A model generated the notes under the pieces. It did no database searches. It was not told the origin of the DNA and saw only the letters and a list, made by a program, of their open reading frames with translations. Both the position numbers and the translations under genes were made by a program. Positions 27,045 to 36,517 of a stretch of DNA of 64,000 bases are shown here, piece by piece. Where the stretch lies: contig NZ_OMPD01000014.1 of NCBI RefSeq assembly GCF_900312745.1, forward strand, positions 1,550,001 through 1,614,000, read 5' to 3'. The first letter of the stretch is position 1; every line of letters begins with the position of its first letter. This DNA is from Aquimarina sp. AU58 (GTDB lineage Bacteria; Bacteroidota; Bacteroidia; Flavobacteriales; Flavobacteriaceae).

Positions 27045-28109
27045 ATGAAAATTACAATCATAGTATTAGTTTCTTTATTTTTATTAAGCTGTACAAGTGA
27101 AGCTCAAATTTACCCGGGGAAGAATTGGTCTAGAACAGAAAATCCTTCAGTAACAGGTTGGGACGATACATGGCGTTCGGTTTTTACACGTTATGTGGTT
27201 GATAGTACAAATATTACTGGACTTATCATTATTCACAAAGGTCAAGTTGTATTAGAATATGGAGATATAGAAGAAAATAGTTACATAGCATCTTGTAGAA
27301 AAAGTATTCTTGCAATGCTATTTGGAAAATATATCGAAAATGGTACTATAAACCTCGATAAAACACTAGCAGAATTAGATATCAATGATGTATCAGAACT
27401 TCTCCCCATTGAAAGGAAAGCAAAAATAAAAGATTTAATCTCTGCTCGGTCAGGAGTTTATTTGAGTGGTTCGAATGGTGGAGATTTTCGTAGATATGCG
27501 CCAAAAAGAGGTTCTGTACAACCAGGAACTCATTGGTTATACAGTAATTGGGATTTCAATGCTGCTGGATACATATTCGAGAAGGAAACTAAAAGCACTA
27601 TTTATGATGAAGTAGAATCTCAACTTGCAATTCCCTTGCAAATGGAAGATTGGGATAAATCTCTTCAGACTAAAACAGGCAACTACGAAATATCAAAATT
27701 TCCAGCATATCACATGTGGTTTTCTACTAGAGATATGGCTCGTATGGGTCTGCTCATGCTTAGAAAGGGTAAATGGAAGGGTAAACAAATCATACCAGAA
27801 AAATGGGTAAATGAAATAATAAAGGAACGAACCTCTTACTTAGAGGCTCAAAAAAGTGTTCCATTACTCAAAGAAGATGGATTGGATTTAGGTTACGGCT
27901 ATATGTGGTGGTTAGTAGAAAACACAATGGATTACAGACTCAAAAATGCATATTCAGCACAAGGTGCCTTAGGGCAAAATATTACCGTTTACCCAGAAAT
28001 AGATGCTGTATTAGCTTTTAAAACCAAAAGTGATTACGGGAGAAGAAATTCTATTCAAACACAAATGAAAGTCTTAAAAAAAGCTGTTGAAATTTATAAT
28101 CCAGATTGA
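27045..28109 (+). CDS. Serine hydrolase lipoprotein (class C beta-lactamase/PBP4-like)
   Basis: 354 residues. The N-terminus is a lipoprotein signal with LLSC (Cys16). The active-site SxxK is S83-C-R-K86, and the YSN motif lies at about residues 166-168 (WLYSNWDFNAAGY). Later segments MWFSTRDMARMGLLML and GYGYMWW are usual in the beta-lactamase-related family. Members include esterases, D-aminopeptidases and penicillin-binding proteins; substrate cannot be decided. Co-directional and close to the S41 peptidase and a DUF6624 gene, so probably cotranscribed. Confidence 0.88.
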   Translation: MKITIIVLVSLFLLSCTSEAQIYPGKNWSRTENPSVTGWDDTWRSVFTRYVVDSTNITGLIIIHKGQVVLEYGDIEENSYIASCRKSILAMLFGKYIENGTINLDKTLAELDINDVSELLPIERKAKIKDLISARSGVYLSGSNGGDFRRYAPKRGSVQPGTHWLYSNWDFNAAGYIFEKETKSTIYDEVESQLAIPLQMEDWDKSLQTKTGNYEISKFPAYHMWFSTRDMARMGLLMLRKGKWKGKQIIPEKWVNEIIKERTSYLEAQKSVPLLKEDGLDLGYGYMWWLVENTMDYRLKNAYSAQGALGQNITVYPEIDAVLAFKTKSDYGRRNSIQTQMKVLKKAVEIYNPD

Positions 28110-28123
28110 AACATTTAACATTC

Positions 28124-28840
28124 ATGAAAACAATAAAGCTTGTAATAATATTAATTGCATTTACGTCAATATCTTATTCCCAGGAGAAAAAGACAAATAA
28201 AGAACAACAACATGAAAAAGAAAGAGTACTTAATAAAGAACTTAAGAATGATCTAGTAGCCATATTAGATACTATATATAATACTGATCAGAATCAATTA
28301 GGTAAAATACGCGAATTACAAAATAAGTTTGGGGTCAAATCTGATGAAGCAACTGTAGAGTCTAAGATATTTGATGAAAACCATAAAATAAACTTATATA
28401 AAATAGAAAAAATTATAAATGAATATGGTTGGCTTGGAGTGGATAGTGTGGGAGAACAAGGAAATTATACTTTGTTTTTAATAATTCAACATTCAGATTA
28501 TAACACACACATAAAGTATCTTCCGGTGTTAAGAAAAGCTGTTAAGAAAGGAAATGCTAGACCTATGGATTTGGCATATTTAGAAGATAGAGTCATTTCG
28601 CAACAAGGAAAAACACAAATTTACGGAAGCCAGATAAAATACTACCCAGAGACAAAATCTTTTGATGTTTGGCCTATAGCAGATCCTGAAAATGTAGATA
28701 AAAGAAGAGCTTTAATAGGGTTAGGACCATTAGAACCTCATTTAAAAAATAGATTTGGAATCGTTTGGGATCTTGAAAAACAAATAGAAAGAACAGCGAA
28801 GTTTGAAGCAAATCCCATAATTGATAAAGAAAAAAGATAG
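28124..28840 (+). CDS. DUF6624 exported protein
   Basis: 238 residues from ATG 28124, which starts the signal peptide ending SYSQ; an ATG at 28106 would overlap the preceding gene and is less likely. The core shows NEYGWLGVDSVGEQGN, FLIIQHSD, then LPVLRKAVKKGNARPMDLAYLEDRV and GKTQIYGSQI, the DUF6624 signature. Function unknown. It is the last of the exported run and is convergent with the response regulator gene. Confidence 0.82.
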   Translation: MKTIKLVIILIAFTSISYSQEKKTNKEQQHEKERVLNKELKNDLVAILDTIYNTDQNQLGKIRELQNKFGVKSDEATVESKIFDENHKINLYKIEKIINEYGWLGVDSVGEQGNYTLFLIIQHSDYNTHIKYLPVLRKAVKKGNARPMDLAYLEDRVISQQGKTQIYGSQIKYYPETKSFDVWPIADPENVDKRRALIGLGPLEPHLKNRFGIVWDLEKQIERTAKFEANPIIDKEKR

Positions 28841-28884
28841 TAAAATATAATTCGAGATGAGTTCATGTATTAAGAATAATGCAT

Positions 28885-29604
28885 CTATTTCCAAACCTTT
28901 TTTCCGGTCTGATATATTTTCTCTAGAGCATTATCTCTATAACTTCTTCCCATCGGGATGGTATGATCATTTATCTCTAATACATTTCCTTGTATAACAC
29001 TTATATAGTGAAAATTTACTATAAAAGACTTGTGTACTTGTACAAACTGAGATGAGGGTAATAGTTCTAACATTCCGGAAAGAGTTTGATAAGTGACAAA
29101 AAACCTGTCTTTTAGGACCACTTTAATATAATCCTTTAAACTTTCAATAAAAAGAATATCAGTATAATATACTTTAATTTTTTTATTATCTACTTTAAAA
29201 AAAGCTGCACCAGCAGGGGATTCGGGCATTTTTATAGGTTGATCTGTATGTGTCCTTACTTTTTCAATGGCTTGTACAAATCGATAAAAAGGAATTGGTT
29301 TTATTAGATAATCAACAGCATTAAGCTCAAATCCATCTACAGCATAATGCCGATGTGCTGTAGTAAAAATAACCTTGGGAGGAGAAGAGACCGCTTTTAA
29401 AAAATTGATCCCGTTTAGCATAGGCATTTGTATATCTAAAAAAATGAGATCGATAGTTTCAGAATTTAAAAACTCGATAGCCGATAAAGCATCATCAAAT
29501 TTTCCAACTTCAGATAAAAAATCTAACCTACTGATGTAGTCAGAGATAACATCTTGAGCTAATGGCTCATCATCTATAATAATACATTTTATAATACTCA
29601 TCAA
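28885..29604 (-). CDS. LytTR-family response regulator
   Basis: 239 residues. The receiver domain (residues 4-118) has acidic residues in CIIIDDEP, phospho-acceptor Asp in IDLIFLDIQMP and Lys in VDYLIKPI. A LytTR DNA-binding domain follows (residues 135-235: FIESLKDYIKVVLKDRFFVTYQTLSGMLELL, FVQVHKSFIVN). It binds DNA direct repeats when phosphorylated. Its start overlaps the stop of the histidine kinase by 4 bases, so the pair is translationally coupled. Confidence 0.95.
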   Translation of the reverse strand: MMSIIKCIIIDDEPLAQDVISDYISRLDFLSEVGKFDDALSAIEFLNSETIDLIFLDIQMPMLNGINFLKAVSSPPKVIFTTAHRHYAVDGFELNAVDYLIKPIPFYRFVQAIEKVRTHTDQPIKMPESPAGAAFFKVDNKKIKVYYTDILFIESLKDYIKVVLKDRFFVTYQTLSGMLELLPSSQFVQVHKSFIVNFHYISVIQGNVLEINDHTIPMGRSYRDNALEKIYQTGKKVWK

Positions 29605-30638
29605 TTATCTAGTTGTATACTTAGGTCGACATAAAATTTATGTGCACGCTCTTCTAACCTAAAGGTATGTTTTTGAGGATAAATAATCTGTAATCTTTTA
29701 GATAAATTTTGAACGCCGATTCCGTTTTTGTTACCTTCTTTTACAGAATTTCCTACCGGATTAATAGTGCTAATGTGTAATTCGCCATTGTTGACCGCTA
29801 TTTTTATTTGTATATCCACATCTCCTCTTTCATTTAAAGAACAATGTTTAAAAGCATTTTCGACTATAGGAATTAGGATAAGAGGAGTAATCATTACACC
29901 ACCAAAATTACCAGTGATTTCCATCTGTAAGTTTAAACGATTTCCAAAACGTAACTTCTCTAATTCAATATAATCATGCAAGTGATGTATTTCCTTTTCT
30001 AAAGAAATTTTGTCTTCACTACCTTCATATAAGGTATAAGATAATAAGTTTGATAGTTGTAATAGAGCTTCTGGAGTTTTTTTTGAACCTTTTAATGATA
30101 ATGAGTACAGATTGTTTAACGTATTAAAGAGAAAATGAGGATTCATCTGGGATCTCAGAAAATTCAGTTCACTGATCTTTTGTTCTTTTTTTATTTTCTC
30201 TAAGTTGATCTTATTTTCGTAGTGATCTTGTAAAATCTTGATAGCAGTAGGAGGACCAAACCATAATAATATTGCTCTTGCAAAATCTAGTATTCTGGGA
30301 AAAGAAAAATAATCAGAAGGAAGTTTTGGTATGTCTAATAAAACCGGATAGACAAAGTAATATTGAAAAAGTTTTACAAGTAATGAGTTTATAATAAGAA
30401 GAGGAATGAAAGCCAGAAAATAATATACATAACGTTTGGTACTAATATACTTAGGCCACAAGTAATACATATGTATATAATAAAATGGGATTTCGAGTAA
30501 ACAACCCAGATAACTATAGGATGCTTTGATCAATGAAGCACCATACATTACATCCATTACTATCCAAATCAATAAATAAAGAATCCAAAAAACAATATGT
30601 TTTAAGGTTCGATTTTTAAAAAACACAGAAGTTGTCAT
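29601..30638 (-). CDS. LytS-type (His_kinase family) sensor histidine kinase
   Basis: 345 residues. Four hydrophobic helices (about 12-30, 40-58, 70-92, 110-130) form the input part with no large sensor loop. The kinase domain begins LNFLRSQMNPHFLFNTLNNLYSL, with the phospho-acceptor His in NPHFLFN, and continues to PLILIPIVENAFKHC (N box) and GIGVQNLSKRLQIIY (G box). It phosphorylates the LytTR regulator encoded next. Targets are unknown; the nearest divergent gene is the lipoprotein at 31093. Confidence 0.93.
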   Translation of the reverse strand: MTTSVFFKNRTLKHIVFWILYLLIWIVMDVMYGASLIKASYSYLGCLLEIPFYYIHMYYLWPKYISTKRYVYYFLAFIPLLIINSLLVKLFQYYFVYPVLLDIPKLPSDYFSFPRILDFARAILLWFGPPTAIKILQDHYENKINLEKIKKEQKISELNFLRSQMNPHFLFNTLNNLYSLSLKGSKKTPEALLQLSNLLSYTLYEGSEDKISLEKEIHHLHDYIELEKLRFGNRLNLQMEITGNFGGVMITPLILIPIVENAFKHCSLNERGDVDIQIKIAVNNGELHISTINPVGNSVKEGNKNGIGVQNLSKRLQIIYPQKHTFRLEERAHKFYVDLSIQLDN

Positions 30639-31092
30639 AATAATGTAGATGCTATTAAATATACCCCAAACAAGGCAAAATCAATTGTAATATCGTTAAA
30701 TTATGAGGATTTGACTATTATTTTCTCTCAACAACACTTCCTGCTCGATGAATACTTGATTTTTACAGAAACTCTCAATACATATTATGGAGTAAATAGT
30801 AGATTTAGTAAAGTTTAAATCAATTCTATAAAATAAAAATACACACTTATGCCTCAATGTGTTTAGAAGAGGCAAAAGCATTACTCGAGATGAGTTCAAT
30901 GCGGGACTTATATTTTCGGTTCATTATTAACTGTTTTTAACACTTCTGTGCTCCGTAGTTTCGAAAAATGAAACTGGCAAGCACTAATATTGTATTGTAA
31001 TGAATAACAATACAGAACAATAACAAACAAAATCCAACTTATGAAAACATAACAGAATTTTTAATAATTCAATTTCTCATAAAACCTATTTA
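30639..31092. other. 454-bp divergent intergenic region
   Basis: Separates the minus-strand kinase from the plus-strand lipoprotein, so it must hold two promoters, but no convincing TAnnTTTG pair was found. It contains an 8-bp inverted repeat at 30991-31014. A 67-codon minus-strand frame at 30696-30899 looks non-coding. Confidence 0.35.
30991..31014. repeat. Inverted repeat in the divergent region
   Basis: TGTATTGT (30991-30998) and ACAATACA (31007-31014) are perfect complements with an 8-base spacer. It could be an operator of the two-component system or a chance dyad in AT-rich DNA. Confidence 0.3.
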
Positions 31093-31881
31093 ATGAAAAA
31101 AACATATATAATACTTAGCTTATTGATATTAGCTAGTTGTTCTAGTCGGCCCGAAATACCTTTAATACCAGAAAAAGGAAGTATACACTTTAAAAGAGTT
31201 ATTAATATAACTAATCAAAAGTTAGTTGATTCTACGTATAGTAAGAGTTTAAATGCAATTCTTGAAAACACAAGAAATAGTTCGGTTGATATAATTAAAG
31301 AAATAGCAGTAAGCACAAAAGGCAAAAATCGGGCTATGCAAAAGGTCATGGATATGCAAAACATGGTTAAAGATGCTTTTAAAAAAACTTGCCACCCCAA
31401 TTTTATGGAAAAAGATATCAGGAGTTCTTTTTGTTTTGAGCAGGGGGTAATACTTTCAACATGTACTGTGAATGGAAACTCGAAAAGTTGTATTCTCGAC
31501 CCAGAAAATGTAACCATAACTCAAATATATCTAGATAAAAAGAAGAACAGAATAAGAAGTCAGCCAACAAAGTATTATTATTTCAATGTTAATGATTTTC
31601 ATATAAACGAATACCGAAATCAAACAAAAGTGATTAAGGGATATAATTGTTTTAAGGTAGTGTTAGAAATTAATAAGCCTTTACCATTAAGTGACAACCT
31701 TCCTACAATCAAAGAAAAATATACAATGTATGTTACAGAAGAAATCAAATTTAATTACCATCCCCTTGTCCTGTTAAAAGAGGTTTTAGAACGATATTAT
31801 CCTTTGGAAATTATTGAAACAACAGATTTAGTAGAAGGATATGAAAAAGTGTATACGGTTACAGAGATCAGTTTGAAATAA
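31093..31881 (+). CDS. Hypothetical lipoprotein, GLPGLI-like
   Basis: 262 residues. The lipobox LASC places Cys at residue 16. Four further Cys occur in pairs (CHPNF...FCF, STC...SC). The C-terminal third with TKVIKGYNCFKVVLEI and KYTMYVTEEIKF resembles the end of GLPGLI/DUF4412-type proteins, in which a modified-looking peptide is followed by a beta strand, but the GLPGLI motif itself is absent. Function unknown. It stands alone downstream of the divergent region. Confidence 0.6.
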   Translation: MKKTYIILSLLILASCSSRPEIPLIPEKGSIHFKRVINITNQKLVDSTYSKSLNAILENTRNSSVDIIKEIAVSTKGKNRAMQKVMDMQNMVKDAFKKTCHPNFMEKDIRSSFCFEQGVILSTCTVNGNSKSCILDPENVTITQIYLDKKKNRIRSQPTKYYYFNVNDFHINEYRNQTKVIKGYNCFKVVLEINKPLPLSDNLPTIKEKYTMYVTEEIKFNYHPLVLLKEVLERYYPLEIIETTDLVEGYEKVYTVTEISLK

Positions 31882-31914
31882 TATACTAGTTACAATCACC
31901 TAGTGTAAAAATAG

Positions 31915-32130
31915 TATTACAAATGCAAAAGTAACTTTGTAGAAACTCGTGCAGCCTATGATTTCAAAAAACAAGAAAATGATGAAAATGCAGAAGCATC
32001 AACAGTCTTTAAGAATGAAAAAGAATAATTAGATATCCTAATAGAAAACATCGTAAAAAAGCAGAAGTTAAGCCTTAATAAGGACGAGTTGCACATATCT
32101 ATACCTCCCATAAAAACGTATTTTTTATAG
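31915..32130 (+). pseudogene. Possible decayed gene fragment with an in-frame stop
   Basis: The frame from 31915 reads SNFVETRAAYDFKKQEN and on to a TAA at 32026, then continues open as LDILIENIVKKQKLSLNKDE up to 32128. Composition is coding-like (charged helices, few rare codons) but there is no start and the in-frame stop splits it. The parent family was not recognised. Confidence 0.25.
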
Positions 32131-32205
32131 GATTTCCTGATAAAAAACTATATTTGTTGCTTAGTTATAATTGCATTTTACATAACTAAACGTAAACCAT
32201 TTTTG

Positions 32206-32245
32206 AAAACGGAGTAAGTTTAAATACCTACTCCGTTTTTTGTTT
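32206..32245 (+). terminator. Rho-independent terminator
   Basis: AAAACGGAGTA (32206-32216) pairs with TACTCCGTTTT (32229-32239) around a 12-base loop; a T-rich tail follows. Confidence 0.75.
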
Positions 32246-32317
32246 TTATAAGGGGGTAGAAGAGGATACCCAATAATTAGTATCTTGGTCTTTATATGAT
32301 ATCATAAATTAAATCTT

Positions 32318-32875
32318 TTGAAAATACACATATTTGGAGCTTCGGGATCGGGTACTACGACATTGGCAAATAATCTGGAGCAAAGATTAAGATGGAAACA
32401 TCTGGATGCAGATGATTATTACTGGAAAAAAACTGATCCACCATTTCAGGTTAAAATTCCATTATTAGAAAGAAATATTGCTATTAAAAAAGATATAGAA
32501 ATCTATGATTCCGTTATTATAAGTGGCTCTATGGTTAGTTGGGGGAAGGAATGGGAAAACATGTTTGACTATGCTGTATTTTTGTATATACCACCAGAAG
32601 TAAGAATACAACGACTAATAAACCGAGAAGTCGACCGCTATGGAGTTTTATTGCAAACCGATGCTGAAATTCAATCAAAATCAAAAGCATTTCTCGATTG
32701 GGCAAAACAATATGATGATCCTACTTTTGATGGGCGTAGTCTAACAGTACATAAGAATTGGATTAAAAGATTAAAATGCCCGGTTATACAAATAGAAGGA
32801 GACACTACAATTGAAGAACGTATAGCGCATATATTGCTTCAAATACATAAAAAGAATAGTATCAGTAAGAAGTAG
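32318..32875 (+). CDS. P-loop nucleotide kinase-like ATPase
   Basis: 185 residues from a TTG start; the frame has no ATG early enough to keep the P-loop. Walker A is GASGSGTT at residues 7-14, followed by LDADDYYWKKTDPPFQ, a layout like topology-modulation or shikimate/adenylate kinases (AAA_18/FlaR family). An acceptor-like segment VIISGSMVSWGKEWE lies near 68-83, and RIQRLINRE near 100 resembles the LID arginine region. It should phosphorylate a small molecule; the substrate is unknown. It is 2 bases upstream of the next gene. Confidence 0.75.
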   Translation: MKIHIFGASGSGTTTLANNLEQRLRWKHLDADDYYWKKTDPPFQVKIPLLERNIAIKKDIEIYDSVIISGSMVSWGKEWENMFDYAVFLYIPPEVRIQRLINREVDRYGVLLQTDAEIQSKSKAFLDWAKQYDDPTFDGRSLTVHKNWIKRLKCPVIQIEGDTTIEERIAHILLQIHKKNSISKK

Positions 32876-32877
32876 TT

Positions 32878-33426
32878 ATGTCTACACAGAAAAATAAAAA
32901 TAGAATTGAAAATACAAATTGCATTGTGGCCGAAGATCATATTTATTTCCCAAAAGGATATTATTTTAGGTTTGGGTATCTAAAAGATAAAAAGGAACTA
33001 CCATTCTCAATTATCAATGAAATAAGGACCAATACAAGGCCTGTTACCGCAAAAATTAATACTAACGAAATCATTTTTCTACAAGGCCTGGATGAGAAAC
33101 AATGTATTGAGATTAAAGAAAAATCGAATATCAGTTTAACTACTCCGGTAGATAATTGGTCATTATTATGTGATGAGTTTTTGGATACAGAATTTAGTGA
33201 AGCACAGAAAGAAAATGTAATACAATTACTTAAAGAAAACGGAATTGATAAAGACGAAGTACATCAAATACGAAAACGTATTTCTTCAAGAATGCTATTT
33301 CGCACCTTTTTCTCATGGGAATGGATATATTATGGACAGTTTGATGTTCTTAAACAACTTTGGCCCATGAGTTATAAAAAATACTGGTGGACTATGGAGA
33401 TCGCTTTAAGAAACAAAAAAGAATAA
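32878..33426 (+). CDS. Hypothetical cytoplasmic protein, 182 residues
   Basis: No recognised family. There is no signal peptide or membrane segment. The N-terminal half contains PKGYYFRFGYLKDKKELPF and KINTNEIIFLQGLDEKQ; the C-terminal half is helical and aromatic (FFSWEWIYYGQFDVLKQLWP). It follows the ATPase gene after 2 bases, so the two are almost surely cotranslated, and is convergent with the T9SS protein gene with only 6 bases between stops. Confidence 0.65.
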   Translation: MSTQKNKNRIENTNCIVAEDHIYFPKGYYFRFGYLKDKKELPFSIINEIRTNTRPVTAKINTNEIIFLQGLDEKQCIEIKEKSNISLTTPVDNWSLLCDEFLDTEFSEAQKENVIQLLKENGIDKDEVHQIRKRISSRMLFRTFFSWEWIYYGQFDVLKQLWPMSYKKYWWTMEIALRNKKE

Positions 33427-33432
33427 CCCAGT

Positions 33433-36261
33433 TTACTGTTTTACCATTTTAGTGATAATTTGTGAGCCATCATTTCCTTCCAGACTTACAAGATAAATCC
33501 CAGATTTATAGCCACTAATATTGATATTGAATTCTTCTCCAGAAGTATAGGAAAATCTTTCTACCAGTCTGCCCTCTACCGTAAAAATTTCTCCTTCATA
33601 AGCAACAACACTTTTTAATGCCGAGCTAATTGTAAATGTACTTTGGGCTGGATTAGGATAAATAGAAAAAACCTCTTTTTCTACAAAAGTTGGATTGTCT
33701 TTTACATTTAGAGTACCTTCAAACATCCCCCTACCATGAGTAGCTGCCACAATTTTTGCATCCGATTCCCGTATCGCGATCATATCTGTTCTTACATTGG
33801 CAAGGGTTTCATTTTTAGGAAACCATTCAACTCCACTTGATTTTATATCATCTGTAGCCCATACCCCGATTTCTGTAGCCAACAATACTTGTGATCGATT
33901 AAAAGGATTAAATAATCCCCATCGTACTGGCATATCGGGTAGATTACTTTCTTTTTCTGTCCATGAGCTTCCTCCATTATCACTATACCAAACCGAACTA
34001 ATACCATAGTTAGAAAAAGTAATTAAAATTTCATCCTCTGTTTCACCAATATCAATACTGGATATAGTAGCAGGAGGGAATGAGTTGCTACCGATTTCTG
34101 TAGCGGCAGGAGTATCACTCTGTGCATTTGTTACTTTAAATAATTTACCAGATTGAGTACCAATAAACAAAGTAGAAGTTTTTGTCTTATCATATGGTGA
34201 TAGCTTTATACTAGAATAAGGTACAGTCGATCCTGTGTTTAGCGGTGTAAATTTCGAAAGTATAGTATCACTTTTTATTTCTACCCTTAATAACTCATCA
34301 ATATGTTGATTATCAGTAGAGGTTATTGCGCCGCCAAGCCCCATAGCATTTGCAAAAATGGTATTGGTTTGAGAGTTATAATCTGTTGCATTGATAAAAG
34401 TACCACTCAATGGACCAACATAAGTAACATTTTTGCCGGCATCCCTGGTGATAAAATATTGATTATGATATACCGAAGTGATCCTAATACGAGGTTCGTT
34501 TTTATCAACAAACGCAAATACACCATCTCCGCCACTTACCATATCGGTAACATCAATGGGATTACCATCATAAAGTAGTGTGCCATTATCTTGTGTTCCT
34601 CCGAAATAAAAATTAGTTCCTTTTCCTGGGTGAATACCAACGGTATAGTACTGAATTGTATTCAGGTTTTTATTCACATCAAAAAAGGAAGGAAATACGT
34701 TTGAGAGATTTCCAAATTCGGCCACATTAGAAGTTGTAATATTATTAGAGTAGAATACACCTCCATCGGTAGAAATAAGAACTTCATCAGAAGAGCCTGG
34801 CCTATACACAATGGTGTGATGATCTGCATGTACATATTGTGGAAATTTTTTTCGATTTCGCAACCAATAGGAGATAGATTGCCATCTTAAAGCACTGGCA
34901 TCTGTAGTATTAGCCGTATCAGTTCCTACTAATTTAAAACTATTAAAACCACCAATCATGATAGTATTTTCATCATTAGCATCTACTCCTATCGCCATAG
35001 CATGCCAGGTAAGAGATCCCCAGCCTCCCCAGCCTAAATCTCTACTTGGACCTGCAAATTCTGACCATGTATTACCTGCATCAAAAGATTGTAAAAGAAT
35101 ACAATGACTACTAGAGTCTCTAATAAACCCTGAGGGAAATTTGAACCCTCCGCTTATAATAGCATAAACTCTCTTTGGGTTAGAAGGAGCAACTGCAAAT
35201 TTTACTCTACCTGGATAAAGGTCACTTGAAGGATCAAATCTGCTTGTTGCAAAAGAATCATCAATAGTCCAATCGGTTCCGTTTAAAGAACTAAGTATCG
35301 TACCTGCTCCATTTTCATCAACATTTCGCATCGTACCTACAAGAAGTTTTCCTCCATCAACTTCCTGTATATCTGAAGGAGCATATGGTGTAGTATCTCC
35401 TATTATATTCGGAAGCACTTGTACCCAATTGGTACCGCCGTCTATTGATCGATATAGTCCATTGGTAGTATTAGATCCATGCGGAGCTCCTTTATAGGTT
35501 CCCGAAGCAACTGCAGCATAGAGTATACTTGTACCTGCTTCATTTCTAACCAGAATATCGTTTATATAAGCAAAATCAGTACTTGATGGTAAAAGCTGCC
35601 AAGTTTCACCGTGATCAACAGATTTCCATATACCTGTACCCCGACCAGAAGATTCTCGATAAATATTTACAGCTGTATAGGATTCTCCTGTTCCGACATA
35701 CATAGTATTATTATTATCAGGGTCAAAAGCAATGGCACCTACCGCTAGGTTTTCAAAAAAACCAGATGCATTTTCCCAAGAGGATGCCAGATTTGTAATA
35801 TCATTATTATACCATAACCCACCAGTAACCGATCCACCCCATATTTTCTTATGTGTTGCGTCTGAAGGATCAAAGACTATTTTTCGAATTCGACCCGATA
35901 TATTAGCAGGGATATTTTCCCACTGTATTTGATCACTACTACTTTTCTTTAATAATTTACTCTTAAGTGCTTGTGCTTTGGTAAATTGATATGATTTTAG
36001 TAAACGCTCTTTAGGGACATTTTTTGTTGCCGGATCTAGAGTAGTAAGATATTCGTGAAGTGCAGCAAAATCTGGCCTATCAGGTTTTTTACTATTTAAT
36101 TCTCCTTGTGTTACATATGCTTTTTTATAGGTATCGTTCAAAAAAGCTTCATGTTCTTCTCTAATGTTAGAAGTTTCTAAATTATAATGTAAGACCCATC
36201 CACATAGAATTACAGTTAACATAATTGTAATTATGCGGTATTTTGTAGTTTGTGTTTTCAT
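33433..36261 (-). CDS. T9SS-exported BNR/sortilin-like repeat protein
   Basis: 942 residues with an N-terminal signal (IITIMLTVILCGWVLHY). The central 700 residues form beta-propeller blades with four Asp-box motifs of the SxDxGxTW type (SVDHGETW, SIDGGTNW, SFDAGNTW, SDNGGSSW). The last 75 residues are a type A sorting domain beginning FSIYPNPAQSTFTI and ending GIYLVSLEGNDGSQIITKMVKQ, used by the type IX secretion system for export and surface attachment. Catalytic residues of sialidases are not evident, so a glycan- or protein-binding role is as likely as hydrolysis. A perfect 13-bp dyad lies just upstream. Confidence 0.9.
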   Translation of the reverse strand: MKTQTTKYRIITIMLTVILCGWVLHYNLETSNIREEHEAFLNDTYKKAYVTQGELNSKKPDRPDFAALHEYLTTLDPATKNVPKERLLKSYQFTKAQALKSKLLKKSSSDQIQWENIPANISGRIRKIVFDPSDATHKKIWGGSVTGGLWYNNDITNLASSWENASGFFENLAVGAIAFDPDNNNTMYVGTGESYTAVNIYRESSGRGTGIWKSVDHGETWQLLPSSTDFAYINDILVRNEAGTSILYAAVASGTYKGAPHGSNTTNGLYRSIDGGTNWVQVLPNIIGDTTPYAPSDIQEVDGGKLLVGTMRNVDENGAGTILSSLNGTDWTIDDSFATSRFDPSSDLYPGRVKFAVAPSNPKRVYAIISGGFKFPSGFIRDSSSHCILLQSFDAGNTWSEFAGPSRDLGWGGWGSLTWHAMAIGVDANDENTIMIGGFNSFKLVGTDTANTTDASALRWQSISYWLRNRKKFPQYVHADHHTIVYRPGSSDEVLISTDGGVFYSNNITTSNVAEFGNLSNVFPSFFDVNKNLNTIQYYTVGIHPGKGTNFYFGGTQDNGTLLYDGNPIDVTDMVSGGDGVFAFVDKNEPRIRITSVYHNQYFITRDAGKNVTYVGPLSGTFINATDYNSQTNTIFANAMGLGGAITSTDNQHIDELLRVEIKSDTILSKFTPLNTGSTVPYSSIKLSPYDKTKTSTLFIGTQSGKLFKVTNAQSDTPAATEIGSNSFPPATISSIDIGETEDEILITFSNYGISSVWYSDNGGSSWTEKESNLPDMPVRWGLFNPFNRSQVLLATEIGVWATDDIKSSGVEWFPKNETLANVRTDMIAIRESDAKIVAATHGRGMFEGTLNVKDNPTFVEKEVFSIYPNPAQSTFTISSALKSVVAYEGEIFTVEGRLVERFSYTSGEEFNINISGYKSGIYLVSLEGNDGSQIITKMVKQ

Positions 36262-36299
36262 TCTACAGAGTGTAAGGTTTGGTTTTGTTTACTATATTG

Positions 36300-36330
36300 G
36301 TATTCTTAATGTAGTTAACATTAAGAATAC
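36300..36330. promoter_or_regulatory. Perfect 13-bp inverted repeat upstream of the T9SS protein gene
   Basis: GTATTCTTAATGT (36300-36312), spacer AGTTA, ACATTAAGAATAC (36318-36330). It ends 39 bases upstream of the minus-strand start codon. It lacks a T-run on either strand, so an operator or leader structure is more likely than a terminator. Confidence 0.5.
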
Positions 36331-36517
36331 TGTTTGTGTGTTGTATAATGTGCTAAACAACAGAGTGAGTGTTAAAGTAATTCACTTTGATGCGTTATCG
36401 TTATACACAGAAATCATTTTTGTAAATATAACCAATTGATTAAGAAGTTGAATTTCTAAATCTATACAGAGATCAACAGATTAGTTTATGTACAACACTT
36501 CTTTTTTAGAAAAGAAC

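Larger units (their letters stand above)
31882..32317. other. 436-bp region between the lipoprotein and the ATPase
   Basis: Holds the decayed fragment described at 31915-32130 and a terminator at 32206-32245. No intact gene. Confidence 0.4.

Noticed and set aside
30696..30899. 67-codon minus-strand frame in the divergent region
   Set aside because: Low-quality composition, no ribosome entry context, lies where promoters are needed.
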